Shown here one piece after another: positions 16,441 to 23,383 of a DNA stretch of 64,000 nt (position 1 is its first letter; each line of letters starts with the position of its first letter). The notes under the pieces were generated by a model. The model did not search any database and was not told the origin of the DNA. It worked only from the letters and a program-made list of their open reading frames with translations. This stretch comes from Azoarcus sp031546845. Lineage in GTDB: Bacteria > Pseudomonadota > Gammaproteobacteria > Burkholderiales > Rhodocyclaceae. The position numbers and the translations under genes are program-made. The DNA lies in contig JAVBJT010000019.1 in NCBI GenBank assembly GCA_031546845.1, positions 43,957-107,956 on the forward strand, read 5' to 3'.

Positions 16441-16830
16441 ATGTTGTACCCGGTCTATGTGCATAAAGACGCGGATAGCGCCTACGGGTTGAGCTTCCCG
16501 GATTTTCCGGGGTGCTTTTCGGCGGCGGACGAACTGGCCGACTTGCCCCGCATGGCGCAGGAAGCCGTGGAAGTGCATTTCGAGGGCGAGGAGATGGCGA
16601 TTCCCACGCCTTCCTCACCCGAACAATGGGCCGGCGACGAACGTTTCCAGGGCGGGTACTGGATGCTGGTCGATATCGATCTGGCGCGGATCGGCGCAAA
16701 GCCGGTGCGGCTGAATATCTCGCTGCCCGAGTATCTCGTCCGGCAGATCGACGCCTATGCGCAAAGCCACCACCAGACCCGCTCCGGCTTTCTGGCGAAG
16801 GCGGCGGAAGATGCGATGCGCGTCCGTTAG
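16441..16830 (+). CDS. hicB: HicB-type antitoxin
   Basis: The 129-residue protein has the partial RNase H-like HicB domain in residues 1-70 (YPVYVHKDADSAYGLSFPDF, PGCFSAADELADL) and a C-terminal ribbon-helix-helix-type DNA-binding segment (RLNISLPEYLVRQIDAYAQ followed by RSGFLAKAAEDAM). It neutralises HicA and should repress the operon at the palindrome before hicA. The start at 16441 has GGAGGTGA upstream, overlapping the hicA stop codon region. Confidence 0.93.
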   Translation: MLYPVYVHKDADSAYGLSFPDFPGCFSAADELADLPRMAQEAVEVHFEGEEMAIPTPSSPEQWAGDERFQGGYWMLVDIDLARIGAKPVRLNISLPEYLVRQIDAYAQSHHQTRSGFLAKAAEDAMRVR

Positions 16831-16840
16831 GGGCGGTGCG

Positions 16841-17338
16841 TCAAGCTGCGCGCAGTGAGTTGCGGCCGCAATAGCGGCATACCCGCGCATCCCCTTTGAT
16901 GTATTCCGCGCAGTGGGGGCATTTCTTCATCCCCTCGGCAAACTGCCGGCGCTCCACGCCGGCATCGTCAACCTTCATCAGCAGCGAGTGCGGAAGCGCG
17001 ATAAGAAATAGTGCGGTGCCATAAAGCCACCAGGCCGCGAACGACCGCCCCTTTTGTTTCGCAATGAAGGCCGGAATCAAACCAAGAAGAATGGTCGGCA
17101 AAAGCAAACTTATTGCAGCCGCCCCAAAGAGACTCCAGGTGCCAACAAAAAGGGCGACGACGGCCACAAAGCCCAAGGCAACCTTGAGCAGCGAGGCCTC
17201 CGAGGGGTCGCGTTCGCGCGGGCTTGGTGTGTACTGCTCGCCAAATTTCGCATAAACAATGCCGCATTGCGGGCACTGGTACTTTGGCGCGGTATCGGAA
17301 GGTTGGCGCGTGTAGGCGCACTTCGGGCATGTCGTCAT
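16841..17338 (-). CDS. Membrane protein with two zinc-ribbon ends
   Basis: This protein has 165 residues. The N-terminus carries TTCPKCAYTR and YQCPQCGIVY (two CxxC pairs, one zinc ribbon). The middle holds about three membrane helices (LLKVALGFVAVVALFVGTW, AAISLLLPTILLGLIPAF, FAAWWLYGTALFLIALPHSL). The C-terminus has KCPHCAEYIKGDARVCRYCG, a second ribbon. It is convergent with hicB, ten bases away. Such zinc-ribbon/TM proteins occur as prophage cargo and as superinfection-exclusion candidates, but no function can be assigned. The start at 17338 was chosen because the upstream frame is only an unconserved shadow. Confidence 0.75.
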   Translation of the reverse strand: MTTCPKCAYTRQPSDTAPKYQCPQCGIVYAKFGEQYTPSPRERDPSEASLLKVALGFVAVVALFVGTWSLFGAAAISLLLPTILLGLIPAFIAKQKGRSFAAWWLYGTALFLIALPHSLLMKVDDAGVERRQFAEGMKKCPHCAEYIKGDARVCRYCGRNSLRAA

Positions 17339-17438
17339 GGGTACGCTCCCTGGTTTTATAATTTTCCGGGGAGATTTTACCCACCGCCGCTTAAATTTTG
17401 TGCATTTTTTCAGCGACGGCGGGCAGATGCTCACCGAA

Positions 17439-18239
17439 TCATACAGGCCGCATATACACCCACCGCCCACGCCCCGGCCGGTGCCTGCGCCAACCGAGCC
17501 GGGCCATGATGTAGCCCAGGCGGGTTTGCAGGCTGCGGTATTCGGACTGGTTGGGGGTGGCGGCGAGCGCCCCGAGCAGGATGGCCTCGGAAGTGAAGCC
17601 GCGTTCCCCGGCCTGTTCGGGGGCGCCGAGCCACGTAGCCACGCGCGCGGTGGTGCCGTCGTCGTGGGGCTGAGCGAGCGCCCGGCTCGCCGAGCGCGGA
17701 GGGGGTGCGGCAACGGCAAGCTCATCGTCGGTCACGCCCAACTCTTCGAACAGGTCGATCCCGGTATGACGCCGTGCGGATTCGCAGGCCGAGCGTGCGG
17801 CGCGCGCGTGCCCGAGCCGGAGGCCACCGGCAGCGCGCAACAGGCCGTTAAAGGTACGGGTGGCGGCCACCACCAGATCGGCGCGGTGCAGCGCGGAGGC
17901 GGGCAGCGGCGGAACTCGCTTGGCACGGCGTTCGCAGTCGATGAAGTAGCGGCGGACTTCGCGGCCCCTCTCGTTGTTTTCCACCATCGCCAATTCCTTG
18001 GCCACCTCGATGGTCAGGTGGTAGTCGGTACGCGGTCTTCCGCCTGCCGAGGGGTTTTCCATAAATTTATGGGAAACCCAATCCTCACCTTCTACGAAGC
18101 CATATTTCTCGATACGGCCCTTGATCCAGTCGGAAAAATCCTGCCTGCTCTCAACAAAGCCCCACAGGTCGCGGGCATTGCAGGTCTGGGCTGTGCCGCT
18201 GGTCATGTCGCGGGTTTCGATCTTGGGTAGCTCGTTCAT
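17439..18239 (-). CDS. AntA/AntB-type phage antirepressor
   Basis: Residues 20-110 match the AntA/AntB domain: NARDLWGFVESRQDFSDWIK, then EKYGFVEGEDWV, DYHLTIEVAKELAMVENNER and EVRRYFIDCERRAK. The 266-residue protein ends with a winged-helix-like Arg-rich region (TRLGYIMARLGWRRHRPGRG) that may bind DNA. Antirepressors inactivate the CI-type repressor and promote induction. The start overlaps the stop codon of the preceding small gene by four bases, and both lie downstream of a C4-type leader, which points to RNA-level control. Confidence 0.85.
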   Translation of the reverse strand: MNELPKIETRDMTSGTAQTCNARDLWGFVESRQDFSDWIKGRIEKYGFVEGEDWVSHKFMENPSAGGRPRTDYHLTIEVAKELAMVENNERGREVRRYFIDCERRAKRVPPLPASALHRADLVVAATRTFNGLLRAAGGLRLGHARAARSACESARRHTGIDLFEELGVTDDELAVAAPPPRSASRALAQPHDDGTTARVATWLGAPEQAGERGFTSEAILLGALAATPNQSEYRSLQTRLGYIMARLGWRRHRPGRGRWVYMRPV

Positions 18240-18616
18240 TGCGCAGACCTCCCTTCGACAAGTTCATGAAGCTTTTGCGTGCATGCGGCGGCGATATTTG
18301 TCAGTTGCTCCGTGGTGAAAAACATGCCACCCAATTCGATAATGCGACATGGCAAGTCGTCGGCAGAAACGATCATGGCGTCGCGGTCGACCATCATTGC
18401 GAATGGCGTTTTCTCATCGGTGAAACCAAACAGGCAACGGGCTGGCTCCCAATTGGCATCGCCGGATAACACGGCGGAAAACACCGTCGCCTGAACCTGC
18501 GCCGCGACAGCGTTGGCGAGGTCGAGGGCTTGGCGGATATGGCTGAGATCAGTCGTGGGAATGCCATCGACAATGGCGAGCGGGGGCGCGGACGCGCTAA
18601 GGGTCAGAGTGTTCAT
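18236..18616 (-). CDS. Antirepressor-operon protein sharing the Rha N-terminal leader segment
   Basis: The 126-residue protein starts MNTLTLSASAPPLAIVDGIP. Its APPLAIVDGIPTT matches APALAIVDGIPTT at the start of the Rha protein at 28266, while the remainder (ALDLANAVAAQVQATVFSAV, then TTEQLTNIAAACTQKLHELV) is different. It is the first gene after the C4-type leader and overlaps the AntA gene by four bases. GGAG sits ten bases before the ATG. I know no function; coupling to AntA suggests a role like that of P1 icd, translated just before ant. Confidence 0.65.
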   Translation of the reverse strand: MNTLTLSASAPPLAIVDGIPTTDLSHIRQALDLANAVAAQVQATVFSAVLSGDANWEPARCLFGFTDEKTPFAMMVDRDAMIVSADDLPCRIIELGGMFFTTEQLTNIAAACTQKLHELVEGRSAQ

Positions 18617-18653
18617 GATGTGCCTACTCCAGTTCGTTGTGAACCGCCAGCCC

Positions 18654-18830
18654 GCTTCCAAACGGGTGGGCGGCATCCGAGCGGGGTTGGAAGACCGGGT
18701 AGGCACCGGCGAGCCTTGCGGCTCCCCCGCCCGGTGCCGCCCGTAGAAAAGGGCACACCAAGGCGCAAAAAAGCCGCACAGCAAGCACGGGTGCGGCTTT
18801 CGCCGCCTACATCCAGGCTTCCAAACCCGG
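18654..18830 (-). ncRNA. C4-type antisense RNA leader, locus A
   Basis: Minus-strand order: a GTTTGGAAGC copy (18826-18817), a terminator-like hairpin with a T-run (18797-18767), a complementary CTTCCAACCC segment (around 18692-18683), and a second GTTTGGAAGC copy (18663-18654) about 40 bases before the downstream start codon. A transcript ending in the middle could pair with either copy and block translation of the downstream genes, as P1/P7 C4 RNA does for icd-ant. Pairing segments and hairpin are seen directly; the C4 assignment is inferred from architecture and from the antirepressor genes that follow. Confidence 0.6.
18767..18797 (-). terminator. Hairpin and T-run inside C4-type leader A
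   Basis: GCCGCAC and GTGCGGC form a perfect 7-bp stem with an 11-nt loop, followed on the minus strand by six T residues. It has the form of an intrinsic terminator upstream of the antirepressor genes. Confidence 0.7.
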
Positions 18831-18855
18831 TCGCCTCTGTATCGGCGACACGGGG

Positions 18856-18885
18856 AGCATAGGCCCGACGGCTGCGGCAGGTCAA
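18856..18885 (-). promoter_or_regulatory. Promoter for C4-type leader A
   Basis: On the minus strand, TTGACC and TATGCT are separated by 18 bases, just upstream of the C4-type leader. A comparable TTGACA at 27984 precedes locus B in a similar sequence (GTCTTGAC...CGGGC), and both promoters lie within a short leader reading frame that begins with a good ribosome site (ATG at 18909; peptide MIHLNRVVLT). Confidence 0.5.
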
Positions 18886-18920
18886 GACAACACGATTGAG
18901 ATGGATCATTCTTTCCTTCT

Positions 18921-18941
18921 CCTCGCTCAAATTGAGCGAGG
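18921..18941. promoter_or_regulatory. 21-bp palindrome upstream of leader A
   Basis: CCTCGCTCAA and TTGAGCGAGG form a perfect 10-bp inverted repeat with one central base, ending 11 bases before the leader start codon and overlapping its GAGGAG ribosome site. Candidate repressor operator or RNA hairpin hiding the ribosome site. The stretch from here to 19070 otherwise holds nothing recognisable. Confidence 0.4.
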
Positions 18942-19070
18942 ACAGACTCCCACACCCAAACAGGTCAAAACAAGGCTGAAATACCGCCCAAAAACGGGGT
19001 TTACAGGTAGGAATGGATACAACGCGTGAAAATTTCTTCATGTGCGGTGGTTTCGTGACGGAATTTCCCA

Positions 19071-19358
19071 TCACCCCCTCCCATTGACGATTTGCTGCAC
19101 CCGGCGAACGCTGACTTGGTAGGCCCTCGCAAGCTCTCTTGCATTCCTGCCGTTGAAGCTTTTCCGAATCTCTTCGGCCCGCTGCGCTGGAGTCAGGGAG
19201 CGGCGGCGGACGTACTGTTCCGTGCCGGCGATGCGAAAGCGCAGCCGGTCGGCAACGTAAGTCGATTGCTCGCACGGCGGGATCCCTGCTCGTTGCGCGG
19301 CGTCGATTTCCTCGGCGACGATGCTCGGAATATCTTCATTGAATGTTTCGGTGCTCAT
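19071..19358 (-). CDS. Mor-like small transcription activator
   Basis: The 95-residue protein has a C-terminal helix-turn-helix (RNARELARAYQVSVRRVQQI) after a segment typical of the Mor/C family (EEIRKSFNGRNARELA) and an N-terminal helical dimerisation part. Mor activates middle transcription in Mu; relatives occur in many non-Mu prophages, often close to terminase genes. It lies 12 bases downstream of TerL. It may activate late transcription, but targets are unknown. Confidence 0.7.
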   Translation of the reverse strand: MSTETFNEDIPSIVAEEIDAAQRAGIPPCEQSTYVADRLRFRIAGTEQYVRRRSLTPAQRAEEIRKSFNGRNARELARAYQVSVRRVQQIVNGRG

Positions 19359-19370
19359 GGCCTTGCTCGC

Positions 19371-21395
19371 TCAATACATGGGAATGGGGGCGAAGAGGTT
19401 TTCGTCGTCTGATTTCGTGCTCTTTTCAACGGGGGCGGGCCGGGCGCGGTCGGCTTGTTGGCTTGCGGGCGGCGGGGCGGCGAAAAGATCGGTGATTGCG
19501 GGCTGTACCTGCTCCTCAAGCCGCGCCCACATGGCGTCCGTATAGCGGTGCAGGTCGAGCGCCTGAATGCAGAACAAGGCATAAACGGTGCAGTCGAGCA
19601 CTTCGTTTCGGGGCCGTTGTTTGACCCAGCGGTATTGAGCGCCGCCGGCAACCTTTTGCAGCACGCGGATTTCGGCGGTCAGCTGCTCGTAGAATTCCAG
19701 CGGCAGGTCTTCGCTGGTGTGGATCCTCCCAGGGCCGTCGTTGATGATGCGCAGCCGCCCGTAGATAAGGTCTTTGGCGGTATCGGTGCCGACGTGCCAG
19801 AGCTTGACGCCGTGCTTGAGTACCGTGCCGCGCCAGTTCACATCCATGCGGCTGCTGCGGCCCTTGATCGGGCCACCGTAGGCGGTATCGCCGCGCACGC
19901 CATAGATGCGGCGGCGCTCGCGCTGGCGGACGAAGTTATAGACCTGGTGGGTGAAGTGGCCGCCGGTGTCGATGGCCGCGGCATCGAGCCCCATGCTGTT
20001 GCCGGGCGATGCCGCCATTGGATAGCGGCTGAGAAGGTAATCGTCGAGTTTTTGCCAGTCGCGCTCGTCGGCCGGGTTGGCTTCGAGGACAACGTAGTCG
20101 ACCGCCCACATTTCCTCGCCGCGCCCGACGCCCCACACGACGACCTCGAAGCGGTTGTCCTGGACGTCGATGCCGGCGACGAGCTTGAGTACGCCGCGCG
20201 GCACGGTGCGCAGGCGGTAAGGCTCGGCGCGGCTCATGATTTCGTGGGTTTCGGCGCGGTCGCCGATGTGCTCCCATACGTCGCCGAGCGTTTCGTTGAC
20301 GAAGCCCTGCATGGGGCCTTCGTCGCCGGACTTTAGCTTTGCGTAGGCTTCGCGGAACTCGCGCACGATATCCGGCCAAGCGCGTTGCGGGCTGTAGGCG
20401 GTCCAGATCTGTGCGCCGACGTGCTCCGGCGGCTGGCACGGCTCGCCGTATGCGTCGCGCCAGACGCGGTCCATGCCGTAGCGGTAGCGGGTTTGTAGAT
20501 CGACCCACACGCCGGACTTCCACAGTTTCAGATAATCGGCCTGGGTGATTGGCTCTTTGCAGTGGGGGCAGGCGTGCCAGACCTTGCCCGGATCGGATGG
20601 ATCCCACTTGAAGCCGTGCGCGACTTTTTTACCGCCCCAATGCAGAGGGTGCTCGCAGCCGCAATGGGGGCACGTAATGCAAAAGGCCATCTGCGCGCCG
20701 GCATGGCTGTAGCGGTAGTCGGTGTGCGACAGCCCCTTTACCCGAGGGGTGGAGCCCGCGATCAGCTTCGGAAACGGGGCGCCCTCGAGACGGCCACGGG
20801 CCAGGGTGACGGGGTCGGATGACTTTTCGATTTGCTGGTCGAACCCGTCGAGCTCGTCGAGCAGTGCAACGGCAATGGTGATGCGGCGGTACGCGCGCGC
20901 AGCCTTGCCGCCGAGCAGATGCCAGACGGCGCCGACGAACTGTTTCAGCTTGAGCGTATCTTCTCCGCCGGTGCGCATCCGCACCGCGTCGAACGCGTCG
21001 ATATCCCGCAGCATCGGATCGACTTCGGATTTCACGAAGCTGTCGCGGTCGTCGTCCGTCGGCTGCCACAACGCCAGTTTGCGGCGACGGTGGAGCGCGT
21101 TGTACGCCATGAATGCGAGCAGCATCTTGGTGTAGCCAACGCGCTTGGATTTCTTGATCGACAGCTCGACGATGCGATCATCCGACATCCAGTCCATCAA
21201 CCCGATTTGCGGGGGGTAGGCTTCCCATTTCCCCTGGACATGCGAGCTTTCCGCCGAAAGGTAGAAGTGCTCCTCGGCCCAATCGGACAGGCTCCGCGGC
21301 GAAACCGCGCGCATCGACTCCATGCCTGCGCGCAAGGCGGCACGGATCGCTGTCCAGGTGATGCCCGAAATGGCGGACGACGCGGGCGCGGTCAT
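19371..21395 (-). CDS. Terminase large subunit, lambda gpA family
   Basis: The 674-residue protein has both TerL activities. The ATPase part carries a deviant Walker A (KKSKRVGYTKM, residues about 81-91) and Walker B VALLDELDGF. A Cys4 zinc-binding part follows (CPHCGCEH, CPHCKEP). The nuclease part begins VAGIDVQDNRFEVVVWG and continues with SMGLDAAAIDTGGH and AVDYVVLEAN. It cuts and packages concatemeric DNA at cos-type sites in lambda-like phages. The start overlaps the TerS stop codon by four bases. Confidence 0.96.
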   Translation of the reverse strand: MTAPASSAISGITWTAIRAALRAGMESMRAVSPRSLSDWAEEHFYLSAESSHVQGKWEAYPPQIGLMDWMSDDRIVELSIKKSKRVGYTKMLLAFMAYNALHRRRKLALWQPTDDDRDSFVKSEVDPMLRDIDAFDAVRMRTGGEDTLKLKQFVGAVWHLLGGKAARAYRRITIAVALLDELDGFDQQIEKSSDPVTLARGRLEGAPFPKLIAGSTPRVKGLSHTDYRYSHAGAQMAFCITCPHCGCEHPLHWGGKKVAHGFKWDPSDPGKVWHACPHCKEPITQADYLKLWKSGVWVDLQTRYRYGMDRVWRDAYGEPCQPPEHVGAQIWTAYSPQRAWPDIVREFREAYAKLKSGDEGPMQGFVNETLGDVWEHIGDRAETHEIMSRAEPYRLRTVPRGVLKLVAGIDVQDNRFEVVVWGVGRGEEMWAVDYVVLEANPADERDWQKLDDYLLSRYPMAASPGNSMGLDAAAIDTGGHFTHQVYNFVRQRERRRIYGVRGDTAYGGPIKGRSSRMDVNWRGTVLKHGVKLWHVGTDTAKDLIYGRLRIINDGPGRIHTSEDLPLEFYEQLTAEIRVLQKVAGGAQYRWVKQRPRNEVLDCTVYALFCIQALDLHRYTDAMWARLEEQVQPAITDLFAAPPPASQQADRARPAPVEKSTKSDDENLFAPIPMY

Positions 21396-21922
21396 GTGCC
21401 GATCGTCTCCCTTTCACTGTCGTCATCAGGCTCGTCGACGTCGGGTAGTGGGGACAACATGGAAGCGTTTGCGGCCCTGACCCACTCGTTTCGCGCAGAA
21501 ATGACGATGGCGACGACCGCCTCGATCGCCTCCTGCGGCAAGCCGGGGACTTCCTTGCGCAGCCGTGACGGCAAGGCGTCGAATTTCTCGACGACCGCGC
21601 CGCAGGCATCGGAAAGCACCTTCGCCATGAGCTCGATGGGGGCATATTCGCCGCGCGCGATGGCGTTCTTGATCGCCTGCCCCTCGCGCTGCTCGCGCGC
21701 CAGGGCCGCGCGTTCCTGCACCAGATCGAGCGTGCCGCCGGCCATCGACGCCCGCCCGGCGGCAACCTCGCGCAAGTGGCCGCAGTAGGCCAGCAGCCAG
21801 GATCCCGCGCTCGCGCCGGATTTCAGCACCCCGCGCGACACGAGATCGGAAACCGCAGGCTGGGAGATTCCGATTATCGATCCGAACTCCGACTGCTTAA
21901 TTTGTTCATTCAGATCAATCAC
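21392..21922 (-). CDS. Terminase small subunit, Nu1 type
   Basis: The 176-residue protein begins VIDLNEQIKQSEFGSIIGIS with a winged helix-turn-helix (SQPAVSDLVSRGVLK) and a long central helix (QERAALAREQREGQAIKNA) that recruits TerL, as in Nu1. It recognises the packaging site. A GTG start at 21922 was chosen because AGGGGG lies five bases upstream and the family usually starts near DLNEQ; a longer GTG start six codons upstream is possible. Confidence 0.9.
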   Translation of the reverse strand: MIDLNEQIKQSEFGSIIGISQPAVSDLVSRGVLKSGASAGSWLLAYCGHLREVAAGRASMAGGTLDLVQERAALAREQREGQAIKNAIARGEYAPIELMAKVLSDACGAVVEKFDALPSRLRKEVPGLPQEAIEAVVAIVISARNEWVRAANASMLSPLPDVDEPDDDSERETIGT

Positions 21923-22015
21923 ATAACCCCCTATAGGCACCCTTTGAACAGTCCGAACCCGGGGTCCGAACTACCCGCACAGCGGTTTTCGCGGGAAGGA
22001 CCCGGATCGCCAGTC

Positions 22016-22762
22016 TCATTTTTCGAGCGCCACTTTCATCTCGCTTTCGAACCTCGCTGGGTAATCCGCTTCGATTGTTCGTTGCGCGACCCCCTCGAAG
22101 TCGAACCGCTTCGTGTAGGTCGTAGCCTTCACGAATATCAGGATCGGCTCTGTACTGCGGCCCGTGCGCCGGTAGATGCCGGGCTGCTTTATTCCGGATC
22201 GCCGGTCGCCGGGGCGAACGACGAAGAACACCCAGCCGGCACGTGCCTTGGTTCCCTTGCGTCGTTTCTCCCTGCCCGCAAAGCCCATGTTTTGTTCGCT
22301 GCCGGCGTGCATGGACGCCGCATCGAACCACGACAGGATTTGCTTGAGCTCGCCGGGAGACTGGTTGCCAAACGCGTCCATCTTTGCCCGCTGCCCTGGC
22401 ACTGCGTACCACCCATGAGGGAGTACGCCGCGTGCCTGTAGCGCGCGCTCGAATGCCTTGTTTCTACGCGTGCCCCCCGTTATCTGTGTCTGTAGATAGT
22501 TGTCGGTGCGCGTGTAGAAGGGGAGGTCGCGGTTGATCTCGATGGTGATCGAGGCCTCGCGCTTGTCCGGATACTTGCGCAGCGCATTGAGCGTCCAGCG
22601 GGTAGGGCGGTCGAACACTCGTCTCATCTCCGCCTGCTCGGCCTTGATTACCTCGTCGGCGGTGCCGTGTAGGGCGCGCAGCGATACCCGCCGGATAGCC
22701 TCAGGCATACCGTTAAGCCTGTCGGTTGCCTTTCGAGTATCGAGTTTGACGGTGATTTTCAT
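22016..22762 (-). CDS. Phage minor tail-like protein (gpZ-like candidate)
   Basis: The 248-residue basic protein starts MKITVKLDTRKATDRLNGMP, followed by RRVSLRALHGTADEVIKAEQ and FDRPTRWTLNALRKYP, and later AGWVFFVVRPGDRRSGIKQP. The pattern of an N-terminal helix pair with an FDRPTRWT motif occurs in siphophage proteins annotated as minor tail protein Z or virion morphogenesis proteins, though here the gene lies upstream of TerS. The assignment is tentative; no catalytic motif is seen. Confidence 0.45.
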   Translation of the reverse strand: MKITVKLDTRKATDRLNGMPEAIRRVSLRALHGTADEVIKAEQAEMRRVFDRPTRWTLNALRKYPDKREASITIEINRDLPFYTRTDNYLQTQITGGTRRNKAFERALQARGVLPHGWYAVPGQRAKMDAFGNQSPGELKQILSWFDAASMHAGSEQNMGFAGREKRRKGTKARAGWVFFVVRPGDRRSGIKQPGIYRRTGRSTEPILIFVKATTYTKRFDFEGVAQRTIEADYPARFESEMKVALEK

Positions 22763-23061
22763 GGCCTCGCCTTCCGCGCCGCAGCGCTCGCCGCCTCACG
22801 GTCTTCCCGCTCTTGCCTTGCCTGCGCCCGCATCCGTGCCACCGACCCGCGCACAATCAAATCCCAGGCCGCAATCGCCGATGACAGGTCCGCGAGCCAC
22901 AGCGCCCAACTCAGAATCGTGTCCGGGTCGCCCTTGGCTATTGCTGCCTTGATCGCCTCGCCAATCTCCTTTTCGTCGGCCTCGCTCCAGTCGCCCCGCT
23001 GGGTGCGAACCTCGGCCACGCGGGCGAAATCCGCGCGCATCTTGTCGATCACCGCTTTCAT
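22759..23061 (-). CDS. Small helical phage protein, unknown
   Basis: A 100-residue protein (MKAVIDKMRADFARVAEVRT onward), strongly helical and charged, with an Arg/Glu/Ala-rich C-terminal coiled coil (RMRAQARQEREDREAASAAA). GGGAGG precedes the start at 23061, and its stop codon overlaps the next gene by four bases. It is the first gene after the putative origin in the leftward direction. I recognise no family. Confidence 0.6.
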   Translation of the reverse strand: MKAVIDKMRADFARVAEVRTQRGDWSEADEKEIGEAIKAAIAKGDPDTILSWALWLADLSSAIAAWDLIVRGSVARMRAQARQEREDREAASAAARKARP

Positions 23062-23081
23062 TCCGCCTCCCTTTCCGGTCT

Positions 23082-23371
23082 GTGCAAGGATTTGGTTGTT
23101 CGTGCAAAGGGTGTGCAAGGGTTTGTGCAAGGGTTTTTCTCAATGGAATCAATCGAGTGCAAGGATGCAAGGGTTTTTCTAATATCTTTTCCATGCGCGC
23201 GAGGCACGATTAGCCCCTCAACACCACCGCCCGCGCGCCTGCGCATTACTCGCGCGCGCACAAGGAGAAGGAGCAAAAATCCTTGCACTCTTGCACTCGA
23301 TTGATTCCATTGAGAAAAACCCTTGCACAAACCCTTGCACACCCTTTGCACGAAACCCGAAAACCTTGCAC
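23082..23371. other. Candidate phage replication origin: iterons in a large inverted repeat
   Basis: A perfect 65-bp inverted repeat (23099-23163 and 23290-23354) flanks a 126-bp centre. Each arm region holds six GTGCAAGG-like iterons, counting near-matches. On the plus strand the left ones start at 23082, 23102, 23113, 23125, 23157 and 23165; the mirror copies lie between 23282 and 23371. The centre contains an AT stretch (CTAATATCTTTTC). The block lies 13 bases from the end of the P4-alpha-type primase-helicase gene, the enzyme class that binds iterons at its own origin. Origin function is inferred. Confidence 0.6.
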
Positions 23372-23383
23372 GCGTGGTCATGG

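Noticed and set aside
23082..23371. GTGCAAGG repeats as a CRISPR array
   Set aside because: Units are 8-9 bp with irregular 11-32 bp periods, are arranged as mirror images and have no unique spacers of constant length; an iteron origin fits better.
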